Part shown: positions 6,707-15,810 of the stretch, in pieces
Position numbering within the stretch: position 1 is the first letter of the stretch
Layout of the letters: every line of letters begins with the position of its first letter
Assembly (NCBI RefSeq): GCF_039535095.1
Contig: NZ_BAAAWN010000001.1
Span: 558,001 to 622,000 of the forward strand
DNA: 64,000 nucleotides
Origin: Arthrobacter ramosus
Lineage (GTDB): Bacteria > Actinomycetota > Actinomycetes > Actinomycetales > Micrococcaceae
Reading direction: 5' to 3'
Made by a program: the position numbers and the translations under genes
Notes under the pieces: model-generated
Seen by the model: the letters and a program-made list of their open reading frames with translations, nothing else
What the model was told of the DNA's origin: nothing
The model's database searches: none

Positions 6707-7597
6707 ATGTCTATGGGGAGATCAGTTCGTAAAGCAGTTATTCCGGCCGCCGGATTGGGCACGCGCTTCTTGCCGGCCACCAAGGCGATGCCGAAGGAAA
6801 TGTTACCGGTGGTGGATCAACCGGCTATCCAATATGTGGTTGAGGAAGCCGTAAAGGCCGGCCTTAGCGACGTGCTGATGATCACCGGCCGCAACAAGCG
6901 CGCCCTTGAAGACCATTTCGACCGCGCACCTGATCTCGAACGCACTTTGGGGCTGAAAGGCGACGAAGCCCGCTTGGACGCAGTGCAGCATGCCTCCGGA
7001 CTTGGGCCTATCCACTATGTACGGCAGGGCGAACCGAAGGGCTTGGGCCATGCCGTACTGTGCGCCAAGCAGCACGTGGGTGACGAACCGTTCGCGGTGC
7101 TGTTGGGCGACGACCTGATTGACGAGAGCGAGGAGCTCCTGTCAACCATGATCGACGTCCAAGCGAAGACCGGCGGCTCGGTGATTGCCCTCATCGAGGT
7201 GGAGCCGTCGCAGATCAGCGCGTATGGCTGCGCCGACATTACACCAATCGCGGGGGAGGACTACGTCCGGGTCAACAGCCTCGTGGAGAAGCCTTCTGTT
7301 GAGGAAGCGCCATCGAATTTGGCTGTCATTGGACGCTATGTCCTGCACCCGGCTGTGTTCGATGTCCTCGAGGAGACCGGGCCCGGGCGCGGTGGCGAGA
7401 TCCAACTGACCGACGCCCTCCAGACCCTCGCCAAGGGCGAAGGCGAAGGCACAGGCGTTTACGGGGTGGTCTTCCGTGGACGTCGCTACGATACCGGGGA
7501 CAAGCTCAGCTACTTGAAGGCCGTCATCACGCTGGCTTACGAGCGGGCAGAGTTCGGCGAAGACCTCAAAACTTGGATGAAGGAATTCCTGGGCTAG
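6707..7597 (+). CDS. galU: UTP-glucose-1-phosphate uridylyltransferase
   Basis: 296 residues, the usual length of bacterial GalU. The nucleotidyl-transferase signature AAGLGTRFLPATKAMPKEMLPV is at about 14-35, with KPSVEEAPSNLA and GEIQLTDALQ further on. It makes UDP-glucose from glucose-1-phosphate in the cytoplasm, precursor for polysaccharides and, with GalE at the far end of this locus, UDP-galactose. A second in-frame ATG two codons downstream is equally possible. Its 3' end overlaps the convergent phosphatase gene by four bases. Confidence 0.95.
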   Translation: MSMGRSVRKAVIPAAGLGTRFLPATKAMPKEMLPVVDQPAIQYVVEEAVKAGLSDVLMITGRNKRALEDHFDRAPDLERTLGLKGDEARLDAVQHASGLGPIHYVRQGEPKGLGHAVLCAKQHVGDEPFAVLLGDDLIDESEELLSTMIDVQAKTGGSVIALIEVEPSQISAYGCADITPIAGEDYVRVNSLVEKPSVEEAPSNLAVIGRYVLHPAVFDVLEETGPGRGGEIQLTDALQTLAKGEGEGTGVYGVVFRGRRYDTGDKLSYLKAVITLAYERAEFGEDLKTWMKEFLG

Positions 7598-8196
7598 GAA
7601 TGCTGCATGCTTAGCCGCGCGTAGCGCAGAATCCTGAGGATGGCCGGAGCCAACTCGTCTTCCATCCGCAGGTATGCCTCGGCGCCCTGTTTGTAGGGGT
7701 CAGCGACGTCGTTGTCCGAAGATTTTGCCGCCAGGACGAGGTGGCGCACGGAGGACGCCCGCGCCGGCAATTCTCGCCATAGTTGGGCGTAGTCAGAGCC
7801 CGACGGCGATGCGTCGCCTCGTTCTTCAAGGGCTGTCACCATCCGTGCGAACTCGCGGATGGTGAACGTCCGTTTGAGCAGGGAGGCATCCAACTGCAGG
7901 ACCTCTCCGCGATGGTGGGACGCCATAGTGAGTACCAGGTCCGATTCCCTGAGGATTTTCTGGGTTAGCTGGCGGGCGGCAAAGCCTTCGGGGGTGCCGC
8001 CGTATGTGCGGATGATGTCCGCTGACAGCGGCTGGATGGGGCTACCCACCATGGCGCGGGTGCCCGCACTGCGGACTTCGAAGCCGCCGTGGAGAACCTG
8101 GTCCAGGCCGGCCTGGAGCAAACGTTCGGCTACGGGGGAGCGGCAGATGTTGCCGGTGCAAACGGTCAGTATCCGAATGGGTTGGGGCGATTCCAA
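7594..8196 (-). CDS. Low-molecular-weight protein tyrosine phosphatase (Wzb-like)
   Basis: 200 residues. The P-loop CTGNICRS (C13-x5-R19) starts after the first beta strand, as in LMW-PTPs, and the general-acid loop ADPYKQG lies near 169. In exopolysaccharide systems these cytoplasmic phosphatases reset the tyrosine cluster of the BY-kinase; a BY-kinase with such a cluster is at 13.2-14.8 kb. Insert residues around 95-140 make it longer than the minimal 150-residue family. The arsenate-reductase branch is less likely given context. Confidence 0.9.
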   Translation of the reverse strand: MESPQPIRILTVCTGNICRSPVAERLLQAGLDQVLHGGFEVRSAGTRAMVGSPIQPLSADIIRTYGGTPEGFAARQLTQKILRESDLVLTMASHHRGEVLQLDASLLKRTFTIREFARMVTALEERGDASPSGSDYAQLWRELPARASSVRHLVLAAKSSDNDVADPYKQGAEAYLRMEDELAPAILRILRYARLSMQHS

Positions 8197-8268
8197 AGGT
8201 ATAGCTCTTTCACTAGCTGGCAGGCGCGCGTGACACCTGTGTTTTTCAAGTTAACACGAGAGTCATAA

Positions 8269-8442
8269 TCACGTGTGCCGCAGCAGGGCGAAGGCAGCCA
8301 CGCCGAAGGAAACCACGGCCAGCAGGATCAGAAAAATGACGGGCCACGCCTGACTCGGAATGGCTGGAATTCGTGGAATCGCACGCAACCCCACTCTGAA
8401 GCTCAGCCTCTTGCGGCGTCGCCAATGTCTCCCCATGTTCAT
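8269..8442 (-). CDS. Small basic membrane protein (57 aa)
   Basis: ATG 8442 to TGA 8269 encodes 57 residues: a very basic N-terminal half (MNMGRHWRRRKRLSF) then one membrane helix at about 33-54 ending ALLRHT. Coding character (basic N-terminus, clean TM helix, GC3 bias) supports a real gene in the 318-bp gap between the phosphatase and the surface protein. It is transcribed with the phosphatase. No family recognised. Confidence 0.55.
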   Translation of the reverse strand: MNMGRHWRRRKRLSFRVGLRAIPRIPAIPSQAWPVIFLILLAVVSFGVAAFALLRHT

Positions 8443-8462
8443 AAATTACCGTACGCGCAAAC

Positions 8463-8504
8463 AAGGAGGGGTTGTTTCCGGATCACCGGAAACAACCCCT
8501 CCTT
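8463..8504. terminator. Strong hairpin terminator downstream of the LANTG gene
   Basis: Perfect 19-bp stem (8463-8481 with 8486-8504) and a 4-base loop; left arm AAGGAGGGGTTGTTTCCGG. It follows the stop of the minus-strand surface protein gene by ten bases. The plus-strand side ends in TTTTG. Probably terminates the surface protein transcript. Confidence 0.85.
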
Positions 8505-8514
8505 TTGTTAGCGT

Positions 8515-9126
8515 TTAGGCTGTTGCTGCGGTTTCGTTCTTTGCGCGGCGGCGAGCCACCACTACAGAGGCCGTGCCAGCCACGAGCGCGCCAGCGCCAA
8601 CCAGGCCCCACAGAATCAGGCTGGAGTCAACACCGGTGTTAGCCAAACCGGTACCACCGGTGTTGGCCAGTCCTGTGCCGCCGGTGTTTGCAAGACCCGC
8701 GCCGCTGACTCCTGCAGCAACCACAGTTGCGGTTACAGAGTGGCCGGACGTTGCGCCGACGGCGGTCAGTTGGTACGTTCCTGCCGCGCTCAGTGAGACG
8801 TTGGTGGAGAAAGCGCCGGAGCTGTTGGCAACAGCGGTCACCGTGGTGGGTGCCAGGTGAAGAGCGCCTGGTACTGCCATGGCGATGCCATTGCTCGTGC
8901 CGGGTGCTGCCGCGCCCTGAGGAGCAGCGGTGAAGGTAATGGTGATGGTGATAGTTTCGCCGGGCGTGAAGCCGGTTCCGGAGAACGTAACGAATCCGCC
9001 CACAGTCACGGTTCCGCTAGAGACGGTTCCCGGGGACGGTGCCGGGTAATTTACGGCCATGGCTGGTGCCGAAGCGCCAAGAGCGATGGTGCCCGCAAGC
9101 GCGAGCACTGCAAGTGATTTCTTCAA
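8515..9126 (-). CDS. Surface protein with triple LANTG sorting motif
   Basis: 203 residues from TTG 9126, preferred because AGGGGGAC precedes it and it gives a standard signal peptide (KKSLAVLALAGTIALG, cut after AMA). ATG 9180 would add 18 residues. The mature part is Thr/Ser/Gly-rich with a bacterial-Ig-like pattern (FSGTGFTPGETITI). The C-terminus carries LANTG at 145-149, 153-157 and 161-165, a hydrophobic helix (168-191) and the tail ARRRAKNE: a cell-wall sorting signal of the LAXTG type used by sortase E in high-GC actinobacteria. Three tandem copies of the motif are unusual. Alone between terminator and promoter, so monocistronic. Confidence 0.8.
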   Translation of the reverse strand: MKKSLAVLALAGTIALGASAPAMAVNYPAPSPGTVSSGTVTVGGFVTFSGTGFTPGETITITITFTAAPQGAAAPGTSNGIAMAVPGALHLAPTTVTAVANSSGAFSTNVSLSAAGTYQLTAVGATSGHSVTATVVAAGVSGAGLANTGGTGLANTGGTGLANTGVDSSLILWGLVGAGALVAGTASVVVARRRAKNETAATA

Positions 9127-9312
9127 TTTTTGTCCCCCTGAGACCTTTGGTACGTGCTTGAGACCTGATACGTAATTCATTGTGATGATGTGATTTCATC
9201 CACCACGAACACGTGAACTGAAATCTGAGACCTACCCAAGAGAGAAGGTATCATCCTAAGGGTGCTTACTGCAAAGTAAATCCAAACTCGTTACAAAGGG
9301 TTAACCTGCCGT

Positions 9313-11199
9313 TTAGCCTGCGGCGCCACAGGTTTCCGATTTGGTGGGGAGAACCACCTTGTCGACGGATTCGACGGTTGGCGTGACAACCACTTCGGGC
9401 TGGCTATGCTGCACGATTTTTCCGAAGGTGAATTCCACGGTGCTGCTTTGTCCCGGTGCCAGGCGGACGGAGAGTGTGCCAACTGGCCGGTCGTCGTGGC
9501 GCTGAGCACCAAAAGCAACGTTCTTCCCATCCTGTGTTGCGGTTTCAACATTGGCCTGGGCGGGACCGTAGGCAATCACATTGCTTTGGGCCGTGCCGGG
9601 CGGCACGCCAAAGGCTCCGGCCCCCGTAACATAGGCCGGTAATGAGGTCGCCGCGTCAGCGGGTGCAGTATTGGTGCTCGTGATGCGCACCTTGATGGTC
9701 CCGTAACCATCCACAGCCGTGCATTGTTGGATGAGCTGAACGCTGCGTTTCACGTAGTAGTCCATTTTTGCGCCCGTGCCGTCATTGAAGTAGGCGCCGA
9801 ATTGAGCCGCCGGCACGCTGGGGCCAGAAATGGAGCCGCTGAGCGTGTACTTCGCGAGAACCGACTGTTCTGCCGTGTCCGCGGACCAGAGCAGAACCCT
9901 GTGCTCGTCTACGCCTTTCCCGACTCCGGCAAGCAGGCTCTTCGCCTCGCCTTTACCGGAAGACAGAGCCCCGAAGATTTCCTTGGCCACCATCGCAAAG
10001 TAGGCGTCTTGCGCCTTCGGATCCTTAATTTGGGCGTAGACGTCGGAGAGCAGCGTTTTTACTACGTTATTGCCGGAGAGTTGGGCAGGCAGTTTCCCTT
10101 GAGCAAGCACAAGCATTTGCGGATCTTGGAGGCTAACGGGTCCTGTGGCGTCAAGTATGTAGCCAAGCGCTACCGGGTCTATCGAAATGGCTCCGTCCAG
10201 CTGTTCACCCTTTTTCTGTTCCCACATTTTCAGTGCTGTGGTCGCGGAAGTAGGGAAATCCGGGGTGAAGTTGACGTCCTGCATGAAAGTACCGAGCCGG
10301 TCGGTGTAGATGCGTTGCTGTTCGGGGTCAACGGACACGGGAGGATCGAACACTCCAAGTTCGTTGGCGCTGCTCTCGGTTGAAAGGCTGATTTTGCCTT
10401 TGTCCGCGGTCAGCACCGCCAGGGCCCCGGGAATCCCGCCGGTAGCGCGGGCTTCGGCGTTGTTCTGGACGAGTAGCAGGTAGTGCCGAGGCTTGTCGGA
10501 CCCCAACATCGCCGGGGCAACGCTGGCCGCGTCGGACGCAGTGTTCAGCTCGTCAACGACGGAGTTGAGTTGTTGGCGCGCCTGCGTTAGGGGCCCGGAA
10601 ATCTGTGGGAGGAGGCTGCTTTCGTCGATACCGTTGAGGCGGTCGGCCGAGACGCGGACGGCGTGTGCGGCGGATGCAACGGCTGGAGCCGCGTTCCGGA
10701 TCGGTTCCAGGTCAGTGCCGCTGACGCTGGGCATCAGCTTGTTCCAGTCCACAGAGTCGTACACCTTGACTAAAGGAGACACACCTAGCGTCGCGACGTC
10801 GTCTGCTGAGCGTGCAATCTCTGCGGTGGCGGAGAAGTTTGCGCCCAGCCATGGGGTCGCAGAGGCCAGAGACCAGAGAGGATCGGACGCGGCTTCGCGC
10901 GCGGCCGCGGTATGGCTACGTAGCTGGTCTACGGCCGAAGACGCCTCATCAGGACGGTTCTGCAGCAAGCTCTCCTTGAGTTTGGGAACCAACTGGGTGG
11001 CTGCCTCGAGCTCTGTCTTGATCGTGGAGGCCTTCGCTCCGAGCCAAAGGACAGCCGCTCCACCGAACAGCAGAAGGGCCGCTGTGCAAATGCTCACAGT
11101 GAGTACCCGCCGACGGCCGCTGCGGGGAGGGCGGTCGCGTGCCGGCGGGGACAACTCGGGTTCGTCCGGGATGGCCTTTGATTGTTTATTGTCGGTCAT
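9313..11199 (-). CDS. DUF4012 membrane-anchored envelope protein
   Basis: 628 residues: cytoplasmic Pro/Arg-rich N-terminus, one membrane helix (about 33-54), and a large extracytoplasmic region of the DUF4012 type, with the recognisable segment YLLLVQNNAEARATGGIPGA near 245-265 and DGAISIDPVALGYILDATGPV near 345-365. DUF4012 proteins recur next to polysaccharide genes in actinobacteria; their biochemical role is not established. It is 27 bp downstream of the sugar transferase gene on the same strand and probably in its operon. Confidence 0.85.
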   Translation of the reverse strand: MTDNKQSKAIPDEPELSPPARDRPPRSGRRRVLTVSICTAALLLFGGAAVLWLGAKASTIKTELEAATQLVPKLKESLLQNRPDEASSAVDQLRSHTAAAREAASDPLWSLASATPWLGANFSATAEIARSADDVATLGVSPLVKVYDSVDWNKLMPSVSGTDLEPIRNAAPAVASAAHAVRVSADRLNGIDESSLLPQISGPLTQARQQLNSVVDELNTASDAASVAPAMLGSDKPRHYLLLVQNNAEARATGGIPGALAVLTADKGKISLSTESSANELGVFDPPVSVDPEQQRIYTDRLGTFMQDVNFTPDFPTSATTALKMWEQKKGEQLDGAISIDPVALGYILDATGPVSLQDPQMLVLAQGKLPAQLSGNNVVKTLLSDVYAQIKDPKAQDAYFAMVAKEIFGALSSGKGEAKSLLAGVGKGVDEHRVLLWSADTAEQSVLAKYTLSGSISGPSVPAAQFGAYFNDGTGAKMDYYVKRSVQLIQQCTAVDGYGTIKVRITSTNTAPADAATSLPAYVTGAGAFGVPPGTAQSNVIAYGPAQANVETATQDGKNVAFGAQRHDDRPVGTLSVRLAPGQSSTVEFTFGKIVQHSQPEVVVTPTVESVDKVVLPTKSETCGAAG

Positions 11200-11226
11200 A
11201 GTTATGGCCTTCCGAGTCCGCGCTGG

Positions 11227-12672
11227 TTAGTAAGCGCCATGGCTGCCGAGGACGGCACGGGCCGTGCGGAGCAAAATGATGAGGTCCCCGGCCAAAGACC
11301 AGTTTTCCACGTAGTAGAGATCCAGACGTACAGAGTCCTGCCAGGAAAGATTGGATCTGCCGCTAACCTGCCAGAGTCCTGTCACCCCTGGCTTGACTAG
11401 AAGTCGCCGGCGAACATCCTGTTCGTAAACCTCCACTTCCTTCGGCAAAGGAGGTCGGGGGCCTACAAGGCTCATGGAGCCGACTAGGACGTTGAACAGT
11501 TGAGGAAGCTCATCCAGACTGTACCTGCGGAGGAAGCCACCTATTCGAGTAATGCGCGGATCGTTCCTGATCTTGAAGAGAAGCCCGTGGCCTTCATTCC
11601 GGTGAGTGAGCTCAGAGAGCCTTGCCTCTGCATCGACCACCATGGAACGGAATTTGATCATCTTGAAATGAGAGCCTTCAAACCCGACCCGTTCCTGCCG
11701 GAATAGGACGGGCCCAGGACTGTCCAGTTTGACGAGCAGGGCGATGACCGCCAATAGGGGGGAAAGCAGCCCTATCAGCCCCGCGGCAACGACGAGGTCG
11801 AACAGCCGTTTGGCAACGCGCTGCCCGGCCTCGAGCGTCGGAGTGGTGACGTGGATAAGCGGCAGCCCAGCAACTTGTTGTGTGTGAATGCGGGGTCCCG
11901 CGATGTCAGTCAGGGCCGGGGCCATTATGAGCCCGATGTTGCGGTCTGCCAATTCCCATCCGAGCTGGCGTATGGTTGTCGGGTGCAGTTGTACCCCGGC
12001 TGTCACCGCGACGGCATCGGCTTCGCATCGCTCAATGGCGTCAAGAATTGCATGCGTTTCCGATTCATGGCCGAGCACCGGCAACCCGATGCTGGTCAAC
12101 TCGTGCGAGAGAGACGAGTCACCGGGTGTGTACGCCGCAACGGGCATGTAGCCCGCGTGCTTCTCGCGGACCAGCGTTGCGGCCAGATGGACTATTGCAC
12201 TGGGACCACCAAGCAGCATGAGCCGGGACATGCGTCGTCCCTTTTGCCGATGGACGCTCAGATGCTGGCGAAGGAGCCAGCGTGCCAGCAGCAGGCCCCC
12301 AAGTCCTGCCGGTAGGGCGATCCCGACGTATCCCCGGGCGGTTTCGACGCGAAACAGGTAGGAAAAGATGGCAACAAATCCGAACAGCCAAAGGGACGCA
12401 GCCGCTACGCGCTTATACTCGTCGGGGCCTGAGCCGAGGATCCGGCTCTGTCTAGTACTCCATGCGCCAAGCATGAGCCACCAGGTCATGGCCAAGAGCA
12501 TCGACAGCCAAACGTAGCTTGAATCCTGTCCGGAAATCGTAAAGCTTGAGTCCAGTCCGAACCTGATGCAGTAGGCACCAGCCACGGCCCAAACAATCAC
12601 AAAACCGTCAACGATCCTAAGCGTGCGGGAGGTCCGCACGCGCCAATCAGACCTAGTTTCCACTAAGTTCAT
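11227..12672 (-). CDS. Undecaprenyl-phosphate sugar-1-phosphate transferase (WbaP/CpsE type)
   Basis: 481 residues. Start ATG 12672 (MNLVETRS); two codons upstream there is an alternative TTG. It has four N-terminal membrane helices, a CoA-binding-like Rossmann central domain (about 140-260), one more helix near 283-305 and the C-terminal catalytic domain with LFRQERVG, KFRSM, GFLRRYSLDELPQLFNVL and SLVGPRPPLP. This enzyme loads the first sugar phosphate on the polyprenyl carrier and starts repeat-unit synthesis at the inner membrane face. It is divergent from the BY-kinase gene across a 537-bp interval. Confidence 0.93.
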   Translation of the reverse strand: MNLVETRSDWRVRTSRTLRIVDGFVIVWAVAGAYCIRFGLDSSFTISGQDSSYVWLSMLLAMTWWLMLGAWSTRQSRILGSGPDEYKRVAAASLWLFGFVAIFSYLFRVETARGYVGIALPAGLGGLLLARWLLRQHLSVHRQKGRRMSRLMLLGGPSAIVHLAATLVREKHAGYMPVAAYTPGDSSLSHELTSIGLPVLGHESETHAILDAIERCEADAVAVTAGVQLHPTTIRQLGWELADRNIGLIMAPALTDIAGPRIHTQQVAGLPLIHVTTPTLEAGQRVAKRLFDLVVAAGLIGLLSPLLAVIALLVKLDSPGPVLFRQERVGFEGSHFKMIKFRSMVVDAEARLSELTHRNEGHGLLFKIRNDPRITRIGGFLRRYSLDELPQLFNVLVGSMSLVGPRPPLPKEVEVYEQDVRRRLLVKPGVTGLWQVSGRSNLSWQDSVRLDLYYVENWSLAGDLIILLRTARAVLGSHGAY

Positions 12673-13209
12673 CCCCAAATAAAGTTGTTGTTCGAGTCGC
12701 CAGAGGAAACCCCGACCAACAATACATTTGGGCCACGGCTAACAGGAATATTTCGGATCCAATTAATCCGTGAAGTGGCCGAACCAGTAGCGACGATGGA
12801 CGCGATACCCCTCAATTCTGGGTTCGTGAATGACGCAGAGGACCAACCACACTCAACCCAGTTGGCCGGGAGTTTCCCCAAGGCGAGACAGAATTTTTCG
12901 CGGGCGACATCATGATGAACGACGATTGCCCGCTCCTTACCCCGACAGTCAGCGGTTGTCGCTGGTGCAGAAGAACGCTCCGGGCAGCCAGTACAAGCTT
13001 CCATTTGAACCAATCAGCGGAACAGTGCTTGTCACCACGATCACCCCGCGTCACCTACAGGCAGCCAAGTTCCGCCGATTTCGACCGCGCTGCCCCTGGT
13101 CAAAGGAACCAAGGATCACCCTTGAAGCCGGTACAATCAACTCGAATCTAGCAGTTTGTTCTTGCGGCGTGCCAACTCGGTCGACCGCCAACACAGGGGG
13201 ACGCAAGTC
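12673..13209. other. Intergenic region between divergent EPS operons
   Basis: Must hold the divergent promoters of the sugar transferase and BY-kinase operons. AT content is higher than in the flanks. A minus-strand frame open from about 13013 to 12669 overlaps the sugar transferase start as ATGA, but its 5' half has no convincing start or family and I do not call it. A TACAAT hexamer at about 13131-13136 on the plus strand could be a -10 for the kinase operon. Nothing else is recognised. Confidence 0.4.
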
Positions 13210-14757
13210 TTGGATCTTCACGACTATCTTCGGATCGTACGCCGCAACTGGGTCCTCATCGTGGCTACAACCCTGTTGGGGGTGTTAGTTGGGGGTGGCG
13301 CTTCCGTTCTGATCGTTCCGACCTACTACGCCAATACCGAACTGTTTGTCGCCATTCAAAATTCGGGTTCAGTTCAAGAACTTCAGCAGGGCAACTCTTT
13401 TAGCCAAGCTCGAGTGCAGTCCTATGTGAAGACAGTCCAGTCGCCAGTAGTCCTGCAGCCAGCGATTGATTCGCTTGGACTTACTACAACATCCGAGCAA
13501 CTCGCTAAGCGTGTTACGGCAAAAAACGATGTCAATACAGTCCTAATTGACATTTCAGTTGCCGATGAGTCGCCAGCGCAGGCCGCAGCGATAGCTGAAG
13601 CGATCGCAAAGAGCTTGGTTCGGGCCGTTGACACGTTGGAAAAGCCTAAGACCGGGGGGGCCTCTCCTGTAAGTCTTTCGATCATTACCCCAGCGACCGT
13701 ACCTGGCAGTCCAACGACTCCCAATACTCGGCTAAACCTACTAATAGGTCTAGCCGTGGGGCTAGCAATTGGTTTGGCGGCGGCGGTACTCCGTTCGACA
13801 TTCGACAGTCGGATTCGGGGCGAAGTCGACCTGCGACAAGTAACGGAGAGCCCGCTGTTAGGCGGAATAGCACAGGATCCAGGAGCTGCAAAATCACCGC
13901 TGGTGACTCGAGATGGGCCACAGAGTCCGCGGGCAGAGTCATTCCGGCAGCTCCGAACTAACCTTCGATTCGCGAATGTTTCCGGTCATTCCAAAACAAT
14001 TATGGTGACGTCGTCAATTCCTGGCGAGGGAAAAAGCCACACGGCGGCAAACCTTGCTATCTCTCTCGCTCAGGGCGGGCAAAGCGTTTGTCTTATTGAC
14101 GCCGATCTTCGACGCCCTAGGATCAATGAATACATGGGGCTGGATCGTAACGCCGGCCTCACAACAGCTCTGATCGGGCTGGCAGACGTGAATGACCTCC
14201 TGCAGCCCTGGGGTGAAGACAATCTGTTCGTACTAACTTCGGGCCAAATGCCCCCGAATCCAAGCGAACTTTTGGGTTCTATCGACATGAAATCGCTTGT
14301 TAGCCGATTGGAAGACACGTTTGACGTCGTCGTCATTGATACACCACCTATTCTCCCAGTCACCGATGCGACAGTCCTGGCCCAGCATGTGGGGGGCACG
14401 ATCGTGGTCGTAGGCACGGGAACAACCAGGCGCAATGAGCTCGAGAGGTCTTTGACGGCGCTCAAGCTGGTTGAAGCGAATATCCTCGGCATCGTGATGA
14501 ACAAGCTCCCGTCAAAAGGACCCGACTCATACACGTATTCATATACAACTAACGGCGCAAAAAAAGCTTCGAAGAAGCAGTTGTTTGATGAGAATTTCGA
14601 AATGCTGGAGTATGAAGGCAGTACAAACCCGGATCCGGAGGAGTTACGATTTGGCGTGAATGGGACCATTGAAAACCTCGTCGTCGATGCGGACTCAATG
14701 GATAGTACGAGAAAGAGATTTCCTAAGGAACGCGTTCGACGCGCCCTCAATGAGTGA
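13210..14757 (+). CDS. Polysaccharide co-polymerase / BY-tyrosine kinase (Wzz-CpsD type)
   Basis: 515 residues from TTG 13210, preceded by AGGGGGACG; an upstream in-frame start lacks such a site. It has a Wzz N-terminal domain with two membrane helices (about 16-40 and 175-197), then the cytoplasmic bacterial tyrosine kinase domain with Walker A GEGKSHTA near 270, the Walker A' segment LIDADLRRP near 297 and Walker B VVVIDTPPI near 375. A Tyr cluster (YTYSYTTN, about 440-447) in the tail is the likely autophosphorylation site. It controls polymer length and export, antagonised by the LMW-PTP at 7.6 kb. Confidence 0.92.
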   Translation: MDLHDYLRIVRRNWVLIVATTLLGVLVGGGASVLIVPTYYANTELFVAIQNSGSVQELQQGNSFSQARVQSYVKTVQSPVVLQPAIDSLGLTTTSEQLAKRVTAKNDVNTVLIDISVADESPAQAAAIAEAIAKSLVRAVDTLEKPKTGGASPVSLSIITPATVPGSPTTPNTRLNLLIGLAVGLAIGLAAAVLRSTFDSRIRGEVDLRQVTESPLLGGIAQDPGAAKSPLVTRDGPQSPRAESFRQLRTNLRFANVSGHSKTIMVTSSIPGEGKSHTAANLAISLAQGGQSVCLIDADLRRPRINEYMGLDRNAGLTTALIGLADVNDLLQPWGEDNLFVLTSGQMPPNPSELLGSIDMKSLVSRLEDTFDVVVIDTPPILPVTDATVLAQHVGGTIVVVGTGTTRRNELERSLTALKLVEANILGIVMNKLPSKGPDSYTYSYTTNGAKKASKKQLFDENFEMLEYEGSTNPDPEELRFGVNGTIENLVVDADSMDSTRKRFPKERVRRALNE

Positions 14758-14841
14758 CGCGCAGTAGTCAGCAGTGTTCCAATTTTGTATATCCGACTTC
14801 AGGGCTTAGGCAGCGCAATTCTTTGAGACTACGGGGGACGA

Positions 14842-15810
14842 TTGAGAATCTGTTTATCCACACGGGAACTGATTTGGGGCGGTGGCGAGACTTTCCTTCG
14901 TGATCTTGGCGACGAATTCGAATCGCGCGGAATTGAAGTAGTGTGGCGAGTCGAGCCTAATAGTGCGTTGGCACAGCACATCGCACCAGAGAAGATTGTC
15001 AAACGTCGAAGCAGCGTAGTTTGCGATCTTCTGATTGCTAATGATTTTCGATCAGTCTGGCAATCTCTATTATTCGATGGTCCTCGTAAGAGGCTTTTCG
15101 TCGGGCATGGTCAATGGCAATTCAGTAAAAGTCGAGTTTCGTTGCTTGACCTAATGAATATTCCGACCTTCGTTGTAAGCCAGCCGGTTGCTCAGTATGC
15201 GATCGAAAGTGGTTTGAAAAAAAGGCCAACGGTTCTTCCGCTAGGGCCCAAGAAGGCGTGCCGGACTACCCATGTTGATTTGGACAGCTTGTCGTTGAAC
15301 CGACCTGGTGGCTTGGTTTTTGGGACCGTTTCGCGACTTGATCCGATCAAGAGACTCGACCTGTTTGCCAGAGCGACGCAAGAACTTGGCGTCCACGGAA
15401 TCATGATTGTTCCGGAGCCGACTTCGGTGGAGGAGCATGGAATCATTGATTTGCTCGCGAGTTTCGAGAATATTGAGATCCGAAAGAATGCCAGTGCGGA
15501 TGCCATTTGGGGGGATATTGATATCTTTCTGAGTACCTCAGCCGCGGAATCACTTGGGCTAGCGCACCTTGAAGCTCTTATAAATGGGGTCCCCGTTATC
15601 TCAACTGCGAGTCACGGCCCCTCCGACTTCATGCTGGGCGAGCTCCGCGCTGGCTGGATTCCTGATACGGATGAGAACCAGATTTCAGAGGCGGTAGCCC
15701 GTTCCATTTCTTCGATTCAGGCTGCTGCTGGTGGCTATTGGTCGGCGGCGCGATCGATACTTCGAGACCGAGGTATTGCTCGATGTGCGGATCTTCTTTT
15801 GGGAGAATGA
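14842..15810 (+). CDS. Glycosyltransferase family 4 (first of the EPS core)
   Basis: 322 residues from TTG 14842, after ACGGGGGA. The GT-B fold is visible: N-terminal ELIWGGGETFLRDL, C-terminal domain with FGTVSRLDPIKRLD near 160 and the nucleotide-sugar signature DIFLSTSAAESLGLAHLEAL near 230-250 including the E-x7-E motif. It transfers a sugar to the lipid-linked repeat unit in the cytoplasm; donor and acceptor unknown. Lower GC than the flanking loci. The stop overlaps the next start (ATGA). Confidence 0.85.
   Translation: MRICLSTRELIWGGGETFLRDLGDEFESRGIEVVWRVEPNSALAQHIAPEKIVKRRSSVVCDLLIANDFRSVWQSLLFDGPRKRLFVGHGQWQFSKSRVSLLDLMNIPTFVVSQPVAQYAIESGLKKRPTVLPLGPKKACRTTHVDLDSLSLNRPGGLVFGTVSRLDPIKRLDLFARATQELGVHGIMIVPEPTSVEEHGIIDLLASFENIEIRKNASADAIWGDIDIFLSTSAAESLGLAHLEALINGVPVISTASHGPSDFMLGELRAGWIPDTDENQISEAVARSISSIQAAAGGYWSAARSILRDRGIARCADLLLGE

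Noticed and set aside
8572..8720. Possible CRISPR-like or regulatory tandem repeat
   Set aside because: The 24-bp repeats are in frame and encode the LANTGGTG units of the surface protein, with no spacers.
12669..13013. 114-codon minus-strand frame overlapping the sugar transferase start as ATGA
   Set aside because: Only a TTG start without a clear ribosome site, no recognisable domain, and it fills a region that must hold two promoters. The overlap alone is not enough.
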